This document shows positions 36,353 to 44,602 of a stretch of DNA of 64,000 nt, in pieces. The DNA is from Dehalococcoidia bacterium (GTDB taxonomy: Bacteria; Chloroflexota; Dehalococcoidia; UBA2979). Each line of letters opens with the position of its first letter. Position 1 is the stretch's first letter. The translations under genes were made by a program, and so were the position numbers. Location: the NCBI GenBank assembly GCA_009379925.1, contig WHSU01000009.1, positions 1-64,000 of the forward strand, written 5' to 3'. A model generated the notes under the pieces. The model searched no databases, was not told the origin of the DNA, and saw only the letters and a list, made by a program, of their open reading frames with translations.

Positions 36353-36378
36353 AGGGCCCCCGGGTAACCGGGGGCCCT
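36353..36378 (+). terminator. Terminator of the tiny transcription unit
   Basis: AGGGCCCCCGG, a GTAA loop and CCGGGGGCCCT: a perfect 11-bp stem followed by CTCTCA. Confidence 0.7.
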
Positions 36379-36456
36379 CTCACGTGCCCGTCCCGCGCCT
36401 CCTCGCAGCCCGCCCGGCCGCTTTCAGAGTCACGGCTTCTCCCGTACCGTGGTCGC

Positions 36457-37284
36457 GTGCCGTTCGACCTCGACCGCTACCAGCAGCTACGCACCTCTAC
36501 GCGCGCGGGCGCCGAGGTGCACTACGTGGAGCACACCGGCTCGACGATGGACGACGCGCGGGCGGGCGCCTCGAGCGACGGCGTCGCCTCGTGCGGGCGG
36601 GCGTACGTGGCCGGCGAGCAGTCCGCCGGGCGTGGGCGGCAGGGACGCACCTGGGTCTCGGCGGCCGCGGCGGGCCTCTACGCCACCTACCATCTCTGCC
36701 CGCCGAGCATCGAGCGCGCCCCGCTGCTCTCGATTGCGGGTGCCGTCGCCGCCCTCGAGGCGATCGAGGCGACATCGGGGCTTCGCCTGGAGCTGAAGTG
36801 GCCGAACGACGTGCTGCACGAGGGACGGAAGCTGTGCGGCGTGCTCGCCGAATCGCGCATCGATGGTGGCCGCGTCGACGCGTTCCTCGGCGTCGGCATC
36901 AACCTGCGTTCGCAGCCGGACCTGCCGCCTGAGGTCCACGCGATCGCGACGAGCATCGAGGCGGCCGGAAGTGCCGTGCTCGCACGCGAGGATCTGCTCG
37001 CCGCGCTTTCGACCGCCCTTGAGCCACGCGTGGAGCAGGCCGCCGGTGCATCGGAGATGCTGCTGGCGGACTGGCGCGCGCGACTCGGCACCCTCGGGCG
37101 CCGTGTGGCGCTGGCGACGCCCTCGGGAGCGGTCGATGGGGAAGCGGTGGACATAACGGCGAGCGGCGAACTGGTGTTGCGCCTCGACGACGGCTCTACG
37201 CGGGCGTTTGCGGCGGGTGACGTGACGACGGCCCGGCCTCATGCGGGCGAGGGACCGTCAGAGAGTGCGGGGAATCCCGGTTGA
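36457..37284 (+). CDS. birA: Biotin-[acetyl-CoA carboxylase] ligase
   Basis: 275 residues, GTG start. It has no N-terminal DNA-binding domain, so it is the mono-functional type. Ligase motifs include EHTGSTMDDA, the biotinyl-AMP loop GEQSAGRGRQGRTW, LKWPNDVL and GVGINL, plus the SH3-like C-terminal domain. It activates biotin with ATP and attaches it to the carrier protein encoded at 13513-14025. It stands directly before the his leader, whose -35 box overlaps its stop codon. Confidence 0.92.
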   Translation: MPFDLDRYQQLRTSTRAGAEVHYVEHTGSTMDDARAGASSDGVASCGRAYVAGEQSAGRGRQGRTWVSAAAAGLYATYHLCPPSIERAPLLSIAGAVAALEAIEATSGLRLELKWPNDVLHEGRKLCGVLAESRIDGGRVDAFLGVGINLRSQPDLPPEVHAIATSIEAAGSAVLAREDLLAALSTALEPRVEQAAGASEMLLADWRARLGTLGRRVALATPSGAVDGEAVDITASGELVLRLDDGSTRAFAAGDVTTARPHAGEGPSESAGNPG

Positions 37285-37308
37285 CCGCAGCAGGGCCGCT
37301 GCTACGCT
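37281..37308 (+). promoter_or_regulatory. Promoter of the his operon
   Basis: TTGACC (37281-37286, overlapping the birA stop), a 16-base spacer and TACGCT (37303-37308). Transcription would start about 4 bases before the leader ATG, making the leader peptide nearly leaderless. Confidence 0.55.
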
Positions 37309-37318
37309 CGGAAGCACG

Positions 37319-37420
37319 ATGAGCCAGTGGATCGCACCTCAGTGGACCGCCCACACGCACGCGCATCACGCCCATGTGCATCCGCACATGTCGCCGTCGC
37401 GTGCCCGCTCGTTCCGGTAG
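37319..37420 (+). CDS. hisL: Histidine operon leader peptide
   Basis: A 33-residue ORF, MSQWIAPQWTA followed by HTHAHHAHVHPH and MSPSRARSFR: seven His in twelve residues. It sits between the his promoter and hisZ, followed by a hairpin with a T-rich tail, the classical arrangement for attenuation by ribosome stalling at His codons. When charged tRNA-His is scarce, a ribosome stalled on this run would favour an antiterminator. It is analogous to, but not obviously homologous with, enterobacterial hisL. The call rests on composition and position. Confidence 0.8.
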   Translation: MSQWIAPQWTAHTHAHHAHVHPHMSPSRARSFR

Positions 37421-37445
37421 ACCGCACTCCAGCAACCGCAACGCG

Positions 37446-37484
37446 CGCCGCGACGGCTCGGGCCTCGCGGCGTCCTTGTGTCTG
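37446..37484 (+). terminator. Attenuator hairpin of the his operon
   Basis: CGCCGCGA (37446-37453) pairs with TCGCGGCG (37465-37472), followed by TCCTTGTGTCTG. It lies 26 bases after the leader-peptide stop. Competing pairings with the GC-rich leader, or with the CCGCCGCGATCG segment just downstream, are plausible antiterminator arms. Confidence 0.6.
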
Positions 37485-37550
37485 CCTCCGCCGCGATCGC
37501 CCGCCACGCCGAGGATGCGCGAGGCAACGCAGCGAAGGGACCGTCGTACA

Positions 37551-38609
37551 GTGACCACCGGTAGAATGCCCGTCGAGACAGCCGAGAGCGAGGCGGACCC
37601 CGCCTCTACGCCCGAAGGGGATCCGGTGCCGGACAACGGGCTACGTACGAGCGGGATGCGGGACCTGGGCCCCGACGAGATGCGCCGGTTCCGCCGCGTC
37701 GAACGCGCCTTCCTCGAGACTGCCGAGGCGCGGGGCTACCTCGAGGTGCGGACCCCGACGATCGAACCGTTGCATCTCTACACCGCGGCCGGGACCCTCT
37801 CGCCCCAGCTGCTGGACCGCGTGTACTCCTTCCTCGACTGGGACGGCTGGAGCGGGGAGCGCGTGGTGCTGCGTCCCGATGCGACCGTCGCGGTCGCGCG
37901 CTGGCTGACCGAGCACGGGCTGGAGGGGCCACAGCGCCTCGCTTACGTGCAGCCGGTGTACCGCTTCGTGCCCGGGGACGGGGACCGCGAGCAATGGCAG
38001 TGCGGCGTCGAACTCTTCGGCGTCCCGGCGCCCGAGGGCGACTCGGAGCTACTGCTGCTGGCGCGCGACCTGCTCGCCGCGCTCGGCCTCGAAGGGCTGC
38101 GCTGCGAGCTCGCGCACGCCGGGCTTGCCCGGGTGATCTTCGCCGCCGCCGGCCTCGACGCCGTCGAGCAACTGGAAGCGTACGACCGCATGCTCGAGGG
38201 CGACGCGGGCATCGTTGACCGGTTGGTCGAGGCTCGCCCGGAATCAGCCTCTGCGCTCCGGCTGCTCTCGGACGTCGACGGCAACGCCGCCGGCTACCTG
38301 GCGAACCTGCGCGCGGCGCTGTTGCCCGACCTGCCGGCAGCCGAGGCCCCGCTTGCCGACCTGGAGGCTGTCGCACGCACGCTCGATGCCGCAGGGCTGC
38401 CGTACCGCGTGCTCCCGGGGACGGCCCGCAACTTCGAGTACTACAGCGGCGTGACCTTCCGCATGTTCGCCGGCGCCGAGGAGTGCCTGGCGGGCGGCCG
38501 CTACGACGGTCTGACGGAGACGATCGGCGGGACGAGCGCGCCCGCGTCGGGCTTCGGTGCCGACCTGCTCCGACTCGCGCGCCTGGTCCCGGCGGGCGGC
38601 GCCCGATGA
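37551..38609 (+). CDS. hisZ: ATP phosphoribosyltransferase regulatory subunit HisZ
   Basis: 352 residues from GTG 37551 (AAGGGA upstream); ATG 37566 is an alternative. It is a class II HisRS-like core: motif 1 region RRVERAFLETAEARGYLEVR, VLRPDATVAVARWL and YRFVPGDGDREQWQCGVELFG. It lacks the anticodon-binding domain of a true HisRS. HisZ partners the short form of HisG and provides allosteric control of the first step of histidine synthesis. It overlaps hisG by 4 bases (ATGA), so the two are coupled. Confidence 0.9.
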   Translation: MTTGRMPVETAESEADPASTPEGDPVPDNGLRTSGMRDLGPDEMRRFRRVERAFLETAEARGYLEVRTPTIEPLHLYTAAGTLSPQLLDRVYSFLDWDGWSGERVVLRPDATVAVARWLTEHGLEGPQRLAYVQPVYRFVPGDGDREQWQCGVELFGVPAPEGDSELLLLARDLLAALGLEGLRCELAHAGLARVIFAAAGLDAVEQLEAYDRMLEGDAGIVDRLVEARPESASALRLLSDVDGNAAGYLANLRAALLPDLPAAEAPLADLEAVARTLDAAGLPYRVLPGTARNFEYYSGVTFRMFAGAEECLAGGRYDGLTETIGGTSAPASGFGADLLRLARLVPAGGAR

Positions 38610-40015
38610 CCCGCCCGATCCGTGTCGCGCTGCCTCGTGGCGACCTGCGCGAACCGTTGGCCGAGCAGTTGCGCGCCGCCGGCTTCGTCGCCGAGGGCTA
38701 CGGCGAGGGCTCGCGTTCCTACCGCTTCGACGTGGAGGACCGGCCGACCGTGCAGGTCCGCGTCTTCTCGGACGCCGACATCCCGATCCAGGTTGCCCTC
38801 GGGCAGTACGACCTCGGCATCGCGAGCCGCACATGGACCGACGAGTTGCTGGTGCGCTACCGGCACGAGTCCATCGTCCCATTGCGCTCGCTGGACCTAG
38901 GGAGCGAGCGGCTCGTGGTCGCCGGTGCGCCGGGGACGAGCATCGAGCGCCTCGCGGCGGGCGGCGCCGTGCAGGTGTCCACCGAGTACCCGAACCTTGC
39001 GCACCACTACCTGAACCGTCTGCGCGTGCCGGACTACCGCCTCTACGACGTGTGGGCGCAGGCCGAGGCGTGGCCACCGGACGACGCCGAACTCGCCATC
39101 GCCGCCGCCAGTGCCGTCGAGCGCGAAGGCCTCGAGGTGCTCGGAGACGTGCACCGAGGCGGCGTGTGGCTCATCGGCAACCGGGACGCGCTCGCCGAGC
39201 GCGACCTGCGGGAAGCGCTGGAGCCGCTGCTGATGCTGCCCAGGGGTGACGGCGAATCCGGGCTCGTCGTGCCGCCGGCCATTGGGGGCCTCCGACGGGC
39301 GCCCTCGCGCGCTACGTCGGAGCGCGAGTGCTTCCGCATCGCCGTGCCGGACGGGCACGCGCAGCGGCACACGGTCGCCGCGCTGGCGTCCGCCGGCATC
39401 GCCTTCGACGGCTACGAGGAGGGACGCACGATGCGGCGGCCGCTCTCCGACCTCGATGGCGTCGAGGTGAAGGTGATGCGGCCGCAGGACATGCCCCGTG
39501 CGGTCGCGCTCGGCCGCTTCGACCTGGCGGTCACCGGGCGGGACTGGCTGGAGGTACACCGGACGGCCTTTCCGGCTGCGCCGGTCGTCGAGCTGTGCGA
39601 CCTCGCGCGCTCGAAGTACCGGCTCGGCGCCGTCGTGTCGGAGGACCTGCCGGTCGAGAGCATCCGGGAGGCGGTCGCGTACTGGCGCCGGGACGACCCA
39701 TCGCGGCCCATCCGGCTGGCCTCCGAGTACGCGTCGCTGGCGGACGATTACGCACGCGGGCGGCACCTGGGGCGCTACCGCGTGATCCCGATTTCTGGGG
39801 CTTCCGAGGGCTTCGTCCCCGAGGACGCCGAGATCCTGATCGAAGGGGCGGAGACCGGTACGACGCTTCGGGCCAACAGACTGCGTATGATTGATGTGAT
39901 CATGGAGTCCACGAACTGCGCGATTGGCGCCGCGGAGCGCCCCGTGGGGCGACGAGGCGAGTTGCGCGACGAGTTCGTGGAGCGGCTCCGCGCTGCCGCC
40001 CTGGCGGCGGGGTAG
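38606..40015 (+). CDS. hisG: Tandem-duplicated ATP phosphoribosyltransferase (HisG-HisG fusion)
   Basis: 469 residues, about twice the ~210 of HisG-short. Residues 1-~212 form one HisG unit (VALPRGDL at 7-14, DIPIQVALGQYDLGIASR at 58-75, STEYPNLAHHYL at 125-136). Residues ~242-469 form a second (FRIAVPDG, DMPRAVALGRFDLAVTGRDW at 295-314, ASEYASLADDYA). The PRPP-loop motif ETGTTLRAN is present only in the second unit (416-424); the first has AIAAASAVE there. HisG joins ATP and PRPP to make phosphoribosyl-ATP. The halves are diverged, implying one long-established fusion with divided roles. Confidence 0.85.
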   Translation: MTRPIRVALPRGDLREPLAEQLRAAGFVAEGYGEGSRSYRFDVEDRPTVQVRVFSDADIPIQVALGQYDLGIASRTWTDELLVRYRHESIVPLRSLDLGSERLVVAGAPGTSIERLAAGGAVQVSTEYPNLAHHYLNRLRVPDYRLYDVWAQAEAWPPDDAELAIAAASAVEREGLEVLGDVHRGGVWLIGNRDALAERDLREALEPLLMLPRGDGESGLVVPPAIGGLRRAPSRATSERECFRIAVPDGHAQRHTVAALASAGIAFDGYEEGRTMRRPLSDLDGVEVKVMRPQDMPRAVALGRFDLAVTGRDWLEVHRTAFPAAPVVELCDLARSKYRLGAVVSEDLPVESIREAVAYWRRDDPSRPIRLASEYASLADDYARGRHLGRYRVIPISGASEGFVPEDAEILIEGAETGTTLRANRLRMIDVIMESTNCAIGAAERPVGRRGELRDEFVERLRAAALAAG

Positions 40016-40036
40016 CTCGGAGAGACGGGGCCGGAG

Positions 40037-40786
40037 ATGCCGTCGCTGGGCTCGCATATGACGAGGGCGCGGCTGATAGCCGAGCGCCTGCGTCTGCCCG
40101 AAATCGACGCCGACCGTGGGTCGTTCTACTTCGGTGCGTCCGCACCCGACGTGCGCGTCATCACCCGGTTGGACCGGCGGGTGACGCACTTCTACGAGCT
40201 TGACGAGTACGAGCGTCAGGACTCGGTGGAGCGCATGTTCCGGGAGAACCCGGCGCTGGCCCTTCCCGCCGGGCTGGACACCGCGGCCGCGGCGTTCATG
40301 GCCGGCTACCTGACCCACCTCGTCCTCGACGAGGCCTACATCGAGGAGATATACCGGCCGCGTTTCGGCGTGCACTCGGACATCGCCGAGGAGCCGCGCC
40401 GCAACGTGCTCGACCGCGCGCTTCAGTACGAGATCGACCTGCGTGACCGGGAGGACCGCGAGGCGATGGCGGACATTGGGCGCTCGCTGGCGGCGTGCTC
40501 ACCGGTGGCGGGCATCCCGTTCATCCAGGACGAGCATCTCCAGGAGTGGAGCGCCGTGGTCCTCGATGTGGCTTCGCACGCACCCGACTACGCGCGCTTC
40601 AAGCGCATGATGTCGCGCCACCTCGCTGCCGCCGGCCTGAGCGGCGACGAAATCGACCGGTCCTGCGAGGACCCTGAGGCGCTCGTGCGCGAGGCGTTCG
40701 AGCGCGTCACGCCCGAGCGCATCGAGGAGTTCTGGGAGGACTCGGCACAACGCATGTACGACCGTGTCTGGAGGTACTTGAGGTGA
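40037..40786 (+). CDS. Zinc-dependent phospholipase C-like protein in the his operon
   Basis: 249 residues from ATG 40037. MPSLGSHMTRARLIAE, FYFGASAPDVRVIT, THFYELDEYE and AGYLTHLVLDEAYIEEI resemble the bacterial Zn_dep_PLPC (phospholipase C/S1-P1 nuclease-like) family, with His and Asp residues placed as metal ligands. There is no signal peptide, so it is probably cytosolic. It lies 21 bases after hisG, and hisD overlaps its end (GTGA), so it is translated within the operon. No histidine-pathway step is known for this family; the reaction is unknown. Confidence 0.7.
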   Translation: MPSLGSHMTRARLIAERLRLPEIDADRGSFYFGASAPDVRVITRLDRRVTHFYELDEYERQDSVERMFRENPALALPAGLDTAAAAFMAGYLTHLVLDEAYIEEIYRPRFGVHSDIAEEPRRNVLDRALQYEIDLRDREDREAMADIGRSLAACSPVAGIPFIQDEHLQEWSAVVLDVASHAPDYARFKRMMSRHLAAAGLSGDEIDRSCEDPEALVREAFERVTPERIEEFWEDSAQRMYDRVWRYLR

Positions 40787-42141
40787 CCCCGCCGACATCC
40801 ACCGACGCTGCGCTCGCGCTTCGGATCGTGGAGGGCGCGGACGAGGCTCGCCGCACCATCCTCCTGCGCAGGCCGTTTACGGAGCCGGAGTTGCCGGCCG
40901 CGCTTCAGACGAGCATCGAGGAGCTGTGGGGCGAGCCGGTCACGGCCGCCGAGCACGTCAGGCACATCGTTGCGGATGTGGCGGACGAGGGTGACGCGGC
41001 GCTCGCACGCTATACGCAGCGCTTCGACGGCTCGCAGTACGAGACCGTGGAGGTCACGCCGGAGGAGACCCAGGCAGCGTTCGACCAGGTGCCATACGCC
41101 CAGGTCGATGCGATCGAGTTCGCCGTGCAGCGCGTCCGGCACTACCACAAGCTGCAGTTGGAGCACGGGCCGCAGTCCTTCCACGCGCGAGGCACCGGCA
41201 TGACCGTGCGCCCGATCCAGCGCGCCGGCATCTACATGACGGGCAACGAGGCGCCGCTGCCTTCCTCGATCGTGCACACTGCCGTCCCCGCCGTGGTCGC
41301 CGGCGTCGAGGAGGTGATCGGGGTGACCGCGGCCCGCGCCGACGGCACCGTGCATCCGCTCAAACTGGTGGCGGCACGTCTCTCCGGCGTGCAGCGGGTG
41401 TTCCGAGGCTCCGGCGCTGCCGCCATCGCGGCGCTTGCCTTCGGTACGGACACCGTCCCGCGCGTCGACAAGATCTTCGGGCCGGGCGGCATCTTCGTGA
41501 CGCTGGCGAAGCAGCAGCTCTTCGGTCGCGTCGGCATCGACGCGATCTACGGCCCGACGGAAACCCTGGTGCTGGCGGACGACTCGGCGGCGGCCGACCT
41601 GTGCGCGGCCGACCTGCTCGCGCAGGCGGAGCACGATGTGCTGGCGACGCCGGTGCTGATCACGACCAGCCGCGGGCACGCCGAAGCCGTGGCCGCGGAG
41701 GTGGAGAGGCAGCTCGAAGACCTCGAGCGCCGCGACATCGCGCGGGCCGCCATCGAGCGGGGTGGGGCGGTCGTGGCAGCCGACCTCGATAAGGCGGTCG
41801 CGCTGGCGAACGAGTTCGCGCCCGAGCACCTCTGCCTCCTCACGCGGGACCCGGAGGCGCTCGTGCCAAAGATACGGAACGCCGGGGGCATCTTCATCGG
41901 CGAGTCGTCGCCCGAAGTGCTGGGCGACTACACCGCCGGTCCCAGCCACGTCATGCCCACGGGTGGGTCGGCGCGCTTCGCGTCCCCGCTCTCCGTGCTC
42001 GACTTCCTCAAGGTCTCCTCGGTAGTCTCCTTCTCGGACGAAGATCTGCGCCGGCTGGGACCGTTCGCGGCCGAGCTGGCACGCGCCGAGGGCCTGACGG
42101 GCCACGCGAGGAGCATCGAGCGCCGGCTGGAGGGCCGCTGA
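40783..42141 (+). CDS. hisD: Histidinol dehydrogenase
   Basis: 452 residues, GTG start overlapping the previous stop. It oxidises histidinol to histidine in two NAD steps with zinc. Motifs: GPGGIFVTLAKQQLFGRVGI, DLLAQAEHDVLATPVLIT with the catalytic His region, and DYTAGPSHVMPTGGSARF. Length fits the family. It overlaps hisC by one base (TGATG). Confidence 0.95.
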   Translation: MTPPTSTDAALALRIVEGADEARRTILLRRPFTEPELPAALQTSIEELWGEPVTAAEHVRHIVADVADEGDAALARYTQRFDGSQYETVEVTPEETQAAFDQVPYAQVDAIEFAVQRVRHYHKLQLEHGPQSFHARGTGMTVRPIQRAGIYMTGNEAPLPSSIVHTAVPAVVAGVEEVIGVTAARADGTVHPLKLVAARLSGVQRVFRGSGAAAIAALAFGTDTVPRVDKIFGPGGIFVTLAKQQLFGRVGIDAIYGPTETLVLADDSAAADLCAADLLAQAEHDVLATPVLITTSRGHAEAVAAEVERQLEDLERRDIARAAIERGGAVVAADLDKAVALANEFAPEHLCLLTRDPEALVPKIRNAGGIFIGESSPEVLGDYTAGPSHVMPTGGSARFASPLSVLDFLKVSSVVSFSDEDLRRLGPFAAELARAEGLTGHARSIERRLEGR

Positions 42142-43292
42142 TGCCTCGTTTCGACGCGCGTGAGGCGTTGCGTCTCTCGATGCGCGAGTTGCCAGTCTAT
42201 GAGGCGCTGGAAGACCCGGTCGCGATCGCCGCCCAGTACGGCGTGCCCGCCGAGCGCGTCGTGAAGCTCGACGGCAACGAGAACCCGTACGGTCCATCCC
42301 CGAGGGCCATCGAGGCCCTGCGCGGCGACTACGCCCCCCACCGCTACGTCGACCCGACGCAGGCGCGTCTCCGCGAGGCGATCGCGGGACGTCTCGGCGT
42401 GGGGGCGGAGAGCGTGGTGGCCGGGGCGGGGTCGGACGAGATCATCGACCTGCTCTCTCGTCTCTTTGTCAGCGAGGGCGACCGCGTGGTGGTGGCGACG
42501 CCGACGTTCGGCATGTACGCCTTCGACGCGAGCCTGAGCGGCGCGGACCTCGTCGACGTGCCGCGCGCCGCCGACTGGAGCCTCGACGCCGAGTCGCTCA
42601 TCGAGGCGGCCCATGGCGCGAAGGCGGTGTTCCTCCCCTCGCCTAATAACCCGACGGGCAACGCCGTCCCCGCTGGCCTCGTGGACCGTCTGCTCGCCTC
42701 CGGCGCCCTCGTCGTCATCGACGAGGCGTACATCGAGTTTTCGCACGCTGAGTCGCTGGCCGGCCGGGCCGCTTCGGATGCCTCGCTCGTTGTGTTGCGG
42801 ACGTTCAGCAAGTGGGGCGGGCTGGCCGGATTGCGGCTCGGGTACGGCGTGATGGCGCCGGGCACCGCCGACCTCCTGTTGCGCGCCAAGCAGCCCTACA
42901 ACGTGAGCGCTGCAGCAGAGGCAGCCGCCCTCGCGACGCTCCAGGACACCGAGGCGCTCGACGAGCGCGCGTGCCGCATCGCCGGCGACCGTGACCGGCT
43001 GGCGGAGCGGCTCGAGGCCCTCGGCTGGGTCTACCCGTGGCCCTCGGAGGCGAACTTCCTGCTCTGCGGGCTCGCGCTCGGGACCGGCCTCGAGGTGCGG
43101 GACGAACTCCGGCGGCGCGGCATCTTCGTGCGCTACTTCACGGCGCCAAGGCTGGCGGACCACGTCCGCATCTCCATCGGTACTCCGGAGCAGAACGACC
43201 GCGTGGTCGAGGCGATGCGTGGGATCGGCGAGGCGCTGGCTTCGGCCGTCGCGGGCTCGGGTAGTGGTTCAGGGAAAGAGGCCGCGAAGTGA
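42141..43292 (+). CDS. hisC: Histidinol-phosphate aminotransferase
   Basis: 383 residues. It is a class I/II PLP aminotransferase converting imidazole-acetol phosphate to histidinol phosphate with glutamate. KLDGNENPYGPSP near the N-terminus, LPSPNNPTGN and the PLP lysine in TFSKWGGLAGLRLGYG are diagnostic. The C-terminus extends through a Gly/Ser-rich tail. It overlaps hisB by 4 bases (GTGA). Confidence 0.93.
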   Translation: MPRFDAREALRLSMRELPVYEALEDPVAIAAQYGVPAERVVKLDGNENPYGPSPRAIEALRGDYAPHRYVDPTQARLREAIAGRLGVGAESVVAGAGSDEIIDLLSRLFVSEGDRVVVATPTFGMYAFDASLSGADLVDVPRAADWSLDAESLIEAAHGAKAVFLPSPNNPTGNAVPAGLVDRLLASGALVVIDEAYIEFSHAESLAGRAASDASLVVLRTFSKWGGLAGLRLGYGVMAPGTADLLLRAKQPYNVSAAAEAAALATLQDTEALDERACRIAGDRDRLAERLEALGWVYPWPSEANFLLCGLALGTGLEVRDELRRRGIFVRYFTAPRLADHVRISIGTPEQNDRVVEAMRGIGEALASAVAGSGSGSGKEAAK

Positions 43293-43897
43293 GGATGCCG
43301 AACGAGCGCCGGGCGACCGTTGAGCGCGACACCGCCGAGACGCGCGTCCACGTCGACCTGAACGTGGACGGCACCGGGCGCGCCGAGGTGGCCACGGGCA
43401 TCGGCTTCTACGACCACATGCTGACCGCCTTCGCCCGCCACGGCCGCTTCGACCTGACCGTCCGCGCCTCTGGCGACCTGGAGATCGACGCCCACCACAC
43501 GATGGAGGACATCGCGCTGGTCCTTGGCCAGGCGTTCGACGAGGCTCTCGGCGACCGGGCCGGCATCGTGCGGATGGGGGACGCGCTGGTGCCGCTCGAC
43601 GAGGCGCTGGTGCAGGTCGCCATCGATATCTCGGGCCGCCCATACGCCGCGACCAACCTCCAGTTCACCGGCGACCGCATCGGTGAGGCGCCGGCGGAGA
43701 TGGTGTCGCACGTCCTGCGCTCGTTCGCCTCGACAGCGAAGGTGGCTCTGCACGCCCGCCAGCTCGCCGGCGCCAACGACCACCACATCGCCGAAGCGAC
43801 GATGAAGGCGCTTGGCCGCGCCCTCGACGCCGCCAGCACCTACGACTCCCGAATCGCCGGCGAGGTCCCGTCGACGAAGGAGACACTGACGGCGTAG
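43289..43897 (+). CDS. hisB: Imidazoleglycerol-phosphate dehydratase
   Basis: 202 residues, GTG start. It dehydrates imidazoleglycerol phosphate using two Mn ions. The two metal motifs are intact: DAHHTMEDIALVLG and NDHHIAEATMKALG, as is GIGFYDHMLTAFARHG. It is the single-domain type, without the N-terminal phosphatase of enterobacterial HisB, so histidinol phosphatase must come from elsewhere, probably the HisN-like gene at 45660. Last gene of the his operon. Confidence 0.95.
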   Translation: MRMPNERRATVERDTAETRVHVDLNVDGTGRAEVATGIGFYDHMLTAFARHGRFDLTVRASGDLEIDAHHTMEDIALVLGQAFDEALGDRAGIVRMGDALVPLDEALVQVAIDISGRPYAATNLQFTGDRIGEAPAEMVSHVLRSFASTAKVALHARQLAGANDHHIAEATMKALGRALDAASTYDSRIAGEVPSTKETLTA

Positions 43898-43946
43898 GGT
43901 TCGGAGTGCGACGAGCGCCGCCAGCCACCACGAAGGGCGGCAGTGC

Positions 43947-44597
43947 ATGATGCGACTCCTACTCACCGGCTTCGAGCCCTTCGGCGGCGAGACCGTGAAC
44001 CCCTCGGCCGAGGTGGTGGCGCGTGTTGCCGCGCAGCCGCCGGCGGGCGTCGAGGTGACGCCGCTGCTCCTGCCGGTGCGCGGGCGCATCTCCTTCGAGC
44101 GGCTCGTCCCTGCGTTCGAGGCGGGTGGCTTCGATGCGTGGCTTGGCGTGGGACAGGCCGGCGGGCGCGCCGCGCTCTCCGTGGAACGCGTCGGCATCAA
44201 CCTGCTGATCGACCGCGGGCAGCGGCTTCCAGACGAGACCGCGGGCTCGGAGGAGCAGACCCTCGTCGAAGGCGGGCCGGCCGCGTACTTCTCCCGCTTG
44301 CCGGTCGTCGCGCTCGCGCGCCGGATGACCGAGGCGGGCGCGCCCTCGGCCGTCTCGAATACGGCCGGCGCCTACATCTGCAATGAGGCGCTCTACGCCA
44401 TGCGGCACCACCTGACGAGCACCGGCCGCGACGTACCGAGTGGCTTCATCCACCTCCCGTACCTGCCAGAGCAGGTGGCCGACAAGCCGTCCGCTACCCC
44501 CTCGATGGCGCTCGAGACGCAGGTCCTCGGCGTGCGCGTAGCCATCGAGGTGATGCGGGAGTTGGTGGCCGCGCGGGTGGCGACGGCGGCGCTGTAG
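43947..44597 (+). CDS. pcp: Pyrrolidone-carboxylate peptidase
   Basis: 216 residues. This C15 cysteine peptidase removes N-terminal pyroglutamate. The triad is visible: Glu in GSEEQTLVEG, Cys in NTAGAYICNEALY and His in SGFIHLPYLPEQ. LLTGFEPFGGETVNPS is the family opening. It lies 49 bases after hisB and may be read through from the his operon. Confidence 0.92.
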   Translation: MMRLLLTGFEPFGGETVNPSAEVVARVAAQPPAGVEVTPLLLPVRGRISFERLVPAFEAGGFDAWLGVGQAGGRAALSVERVGINLLIDRGQRLPDETAGSEEQTLVEGGPAAYFSRLPVVALARRMTEAGAPSAVSNTAGAYICNEALYAMRHHLTSTGRDVPSGFIHLPYLPEQVADKPSATPSMALETQVLGVRVAIEVMRELVAARVATAAL

Positions 44598-44602
44598 CCG
44601 TC

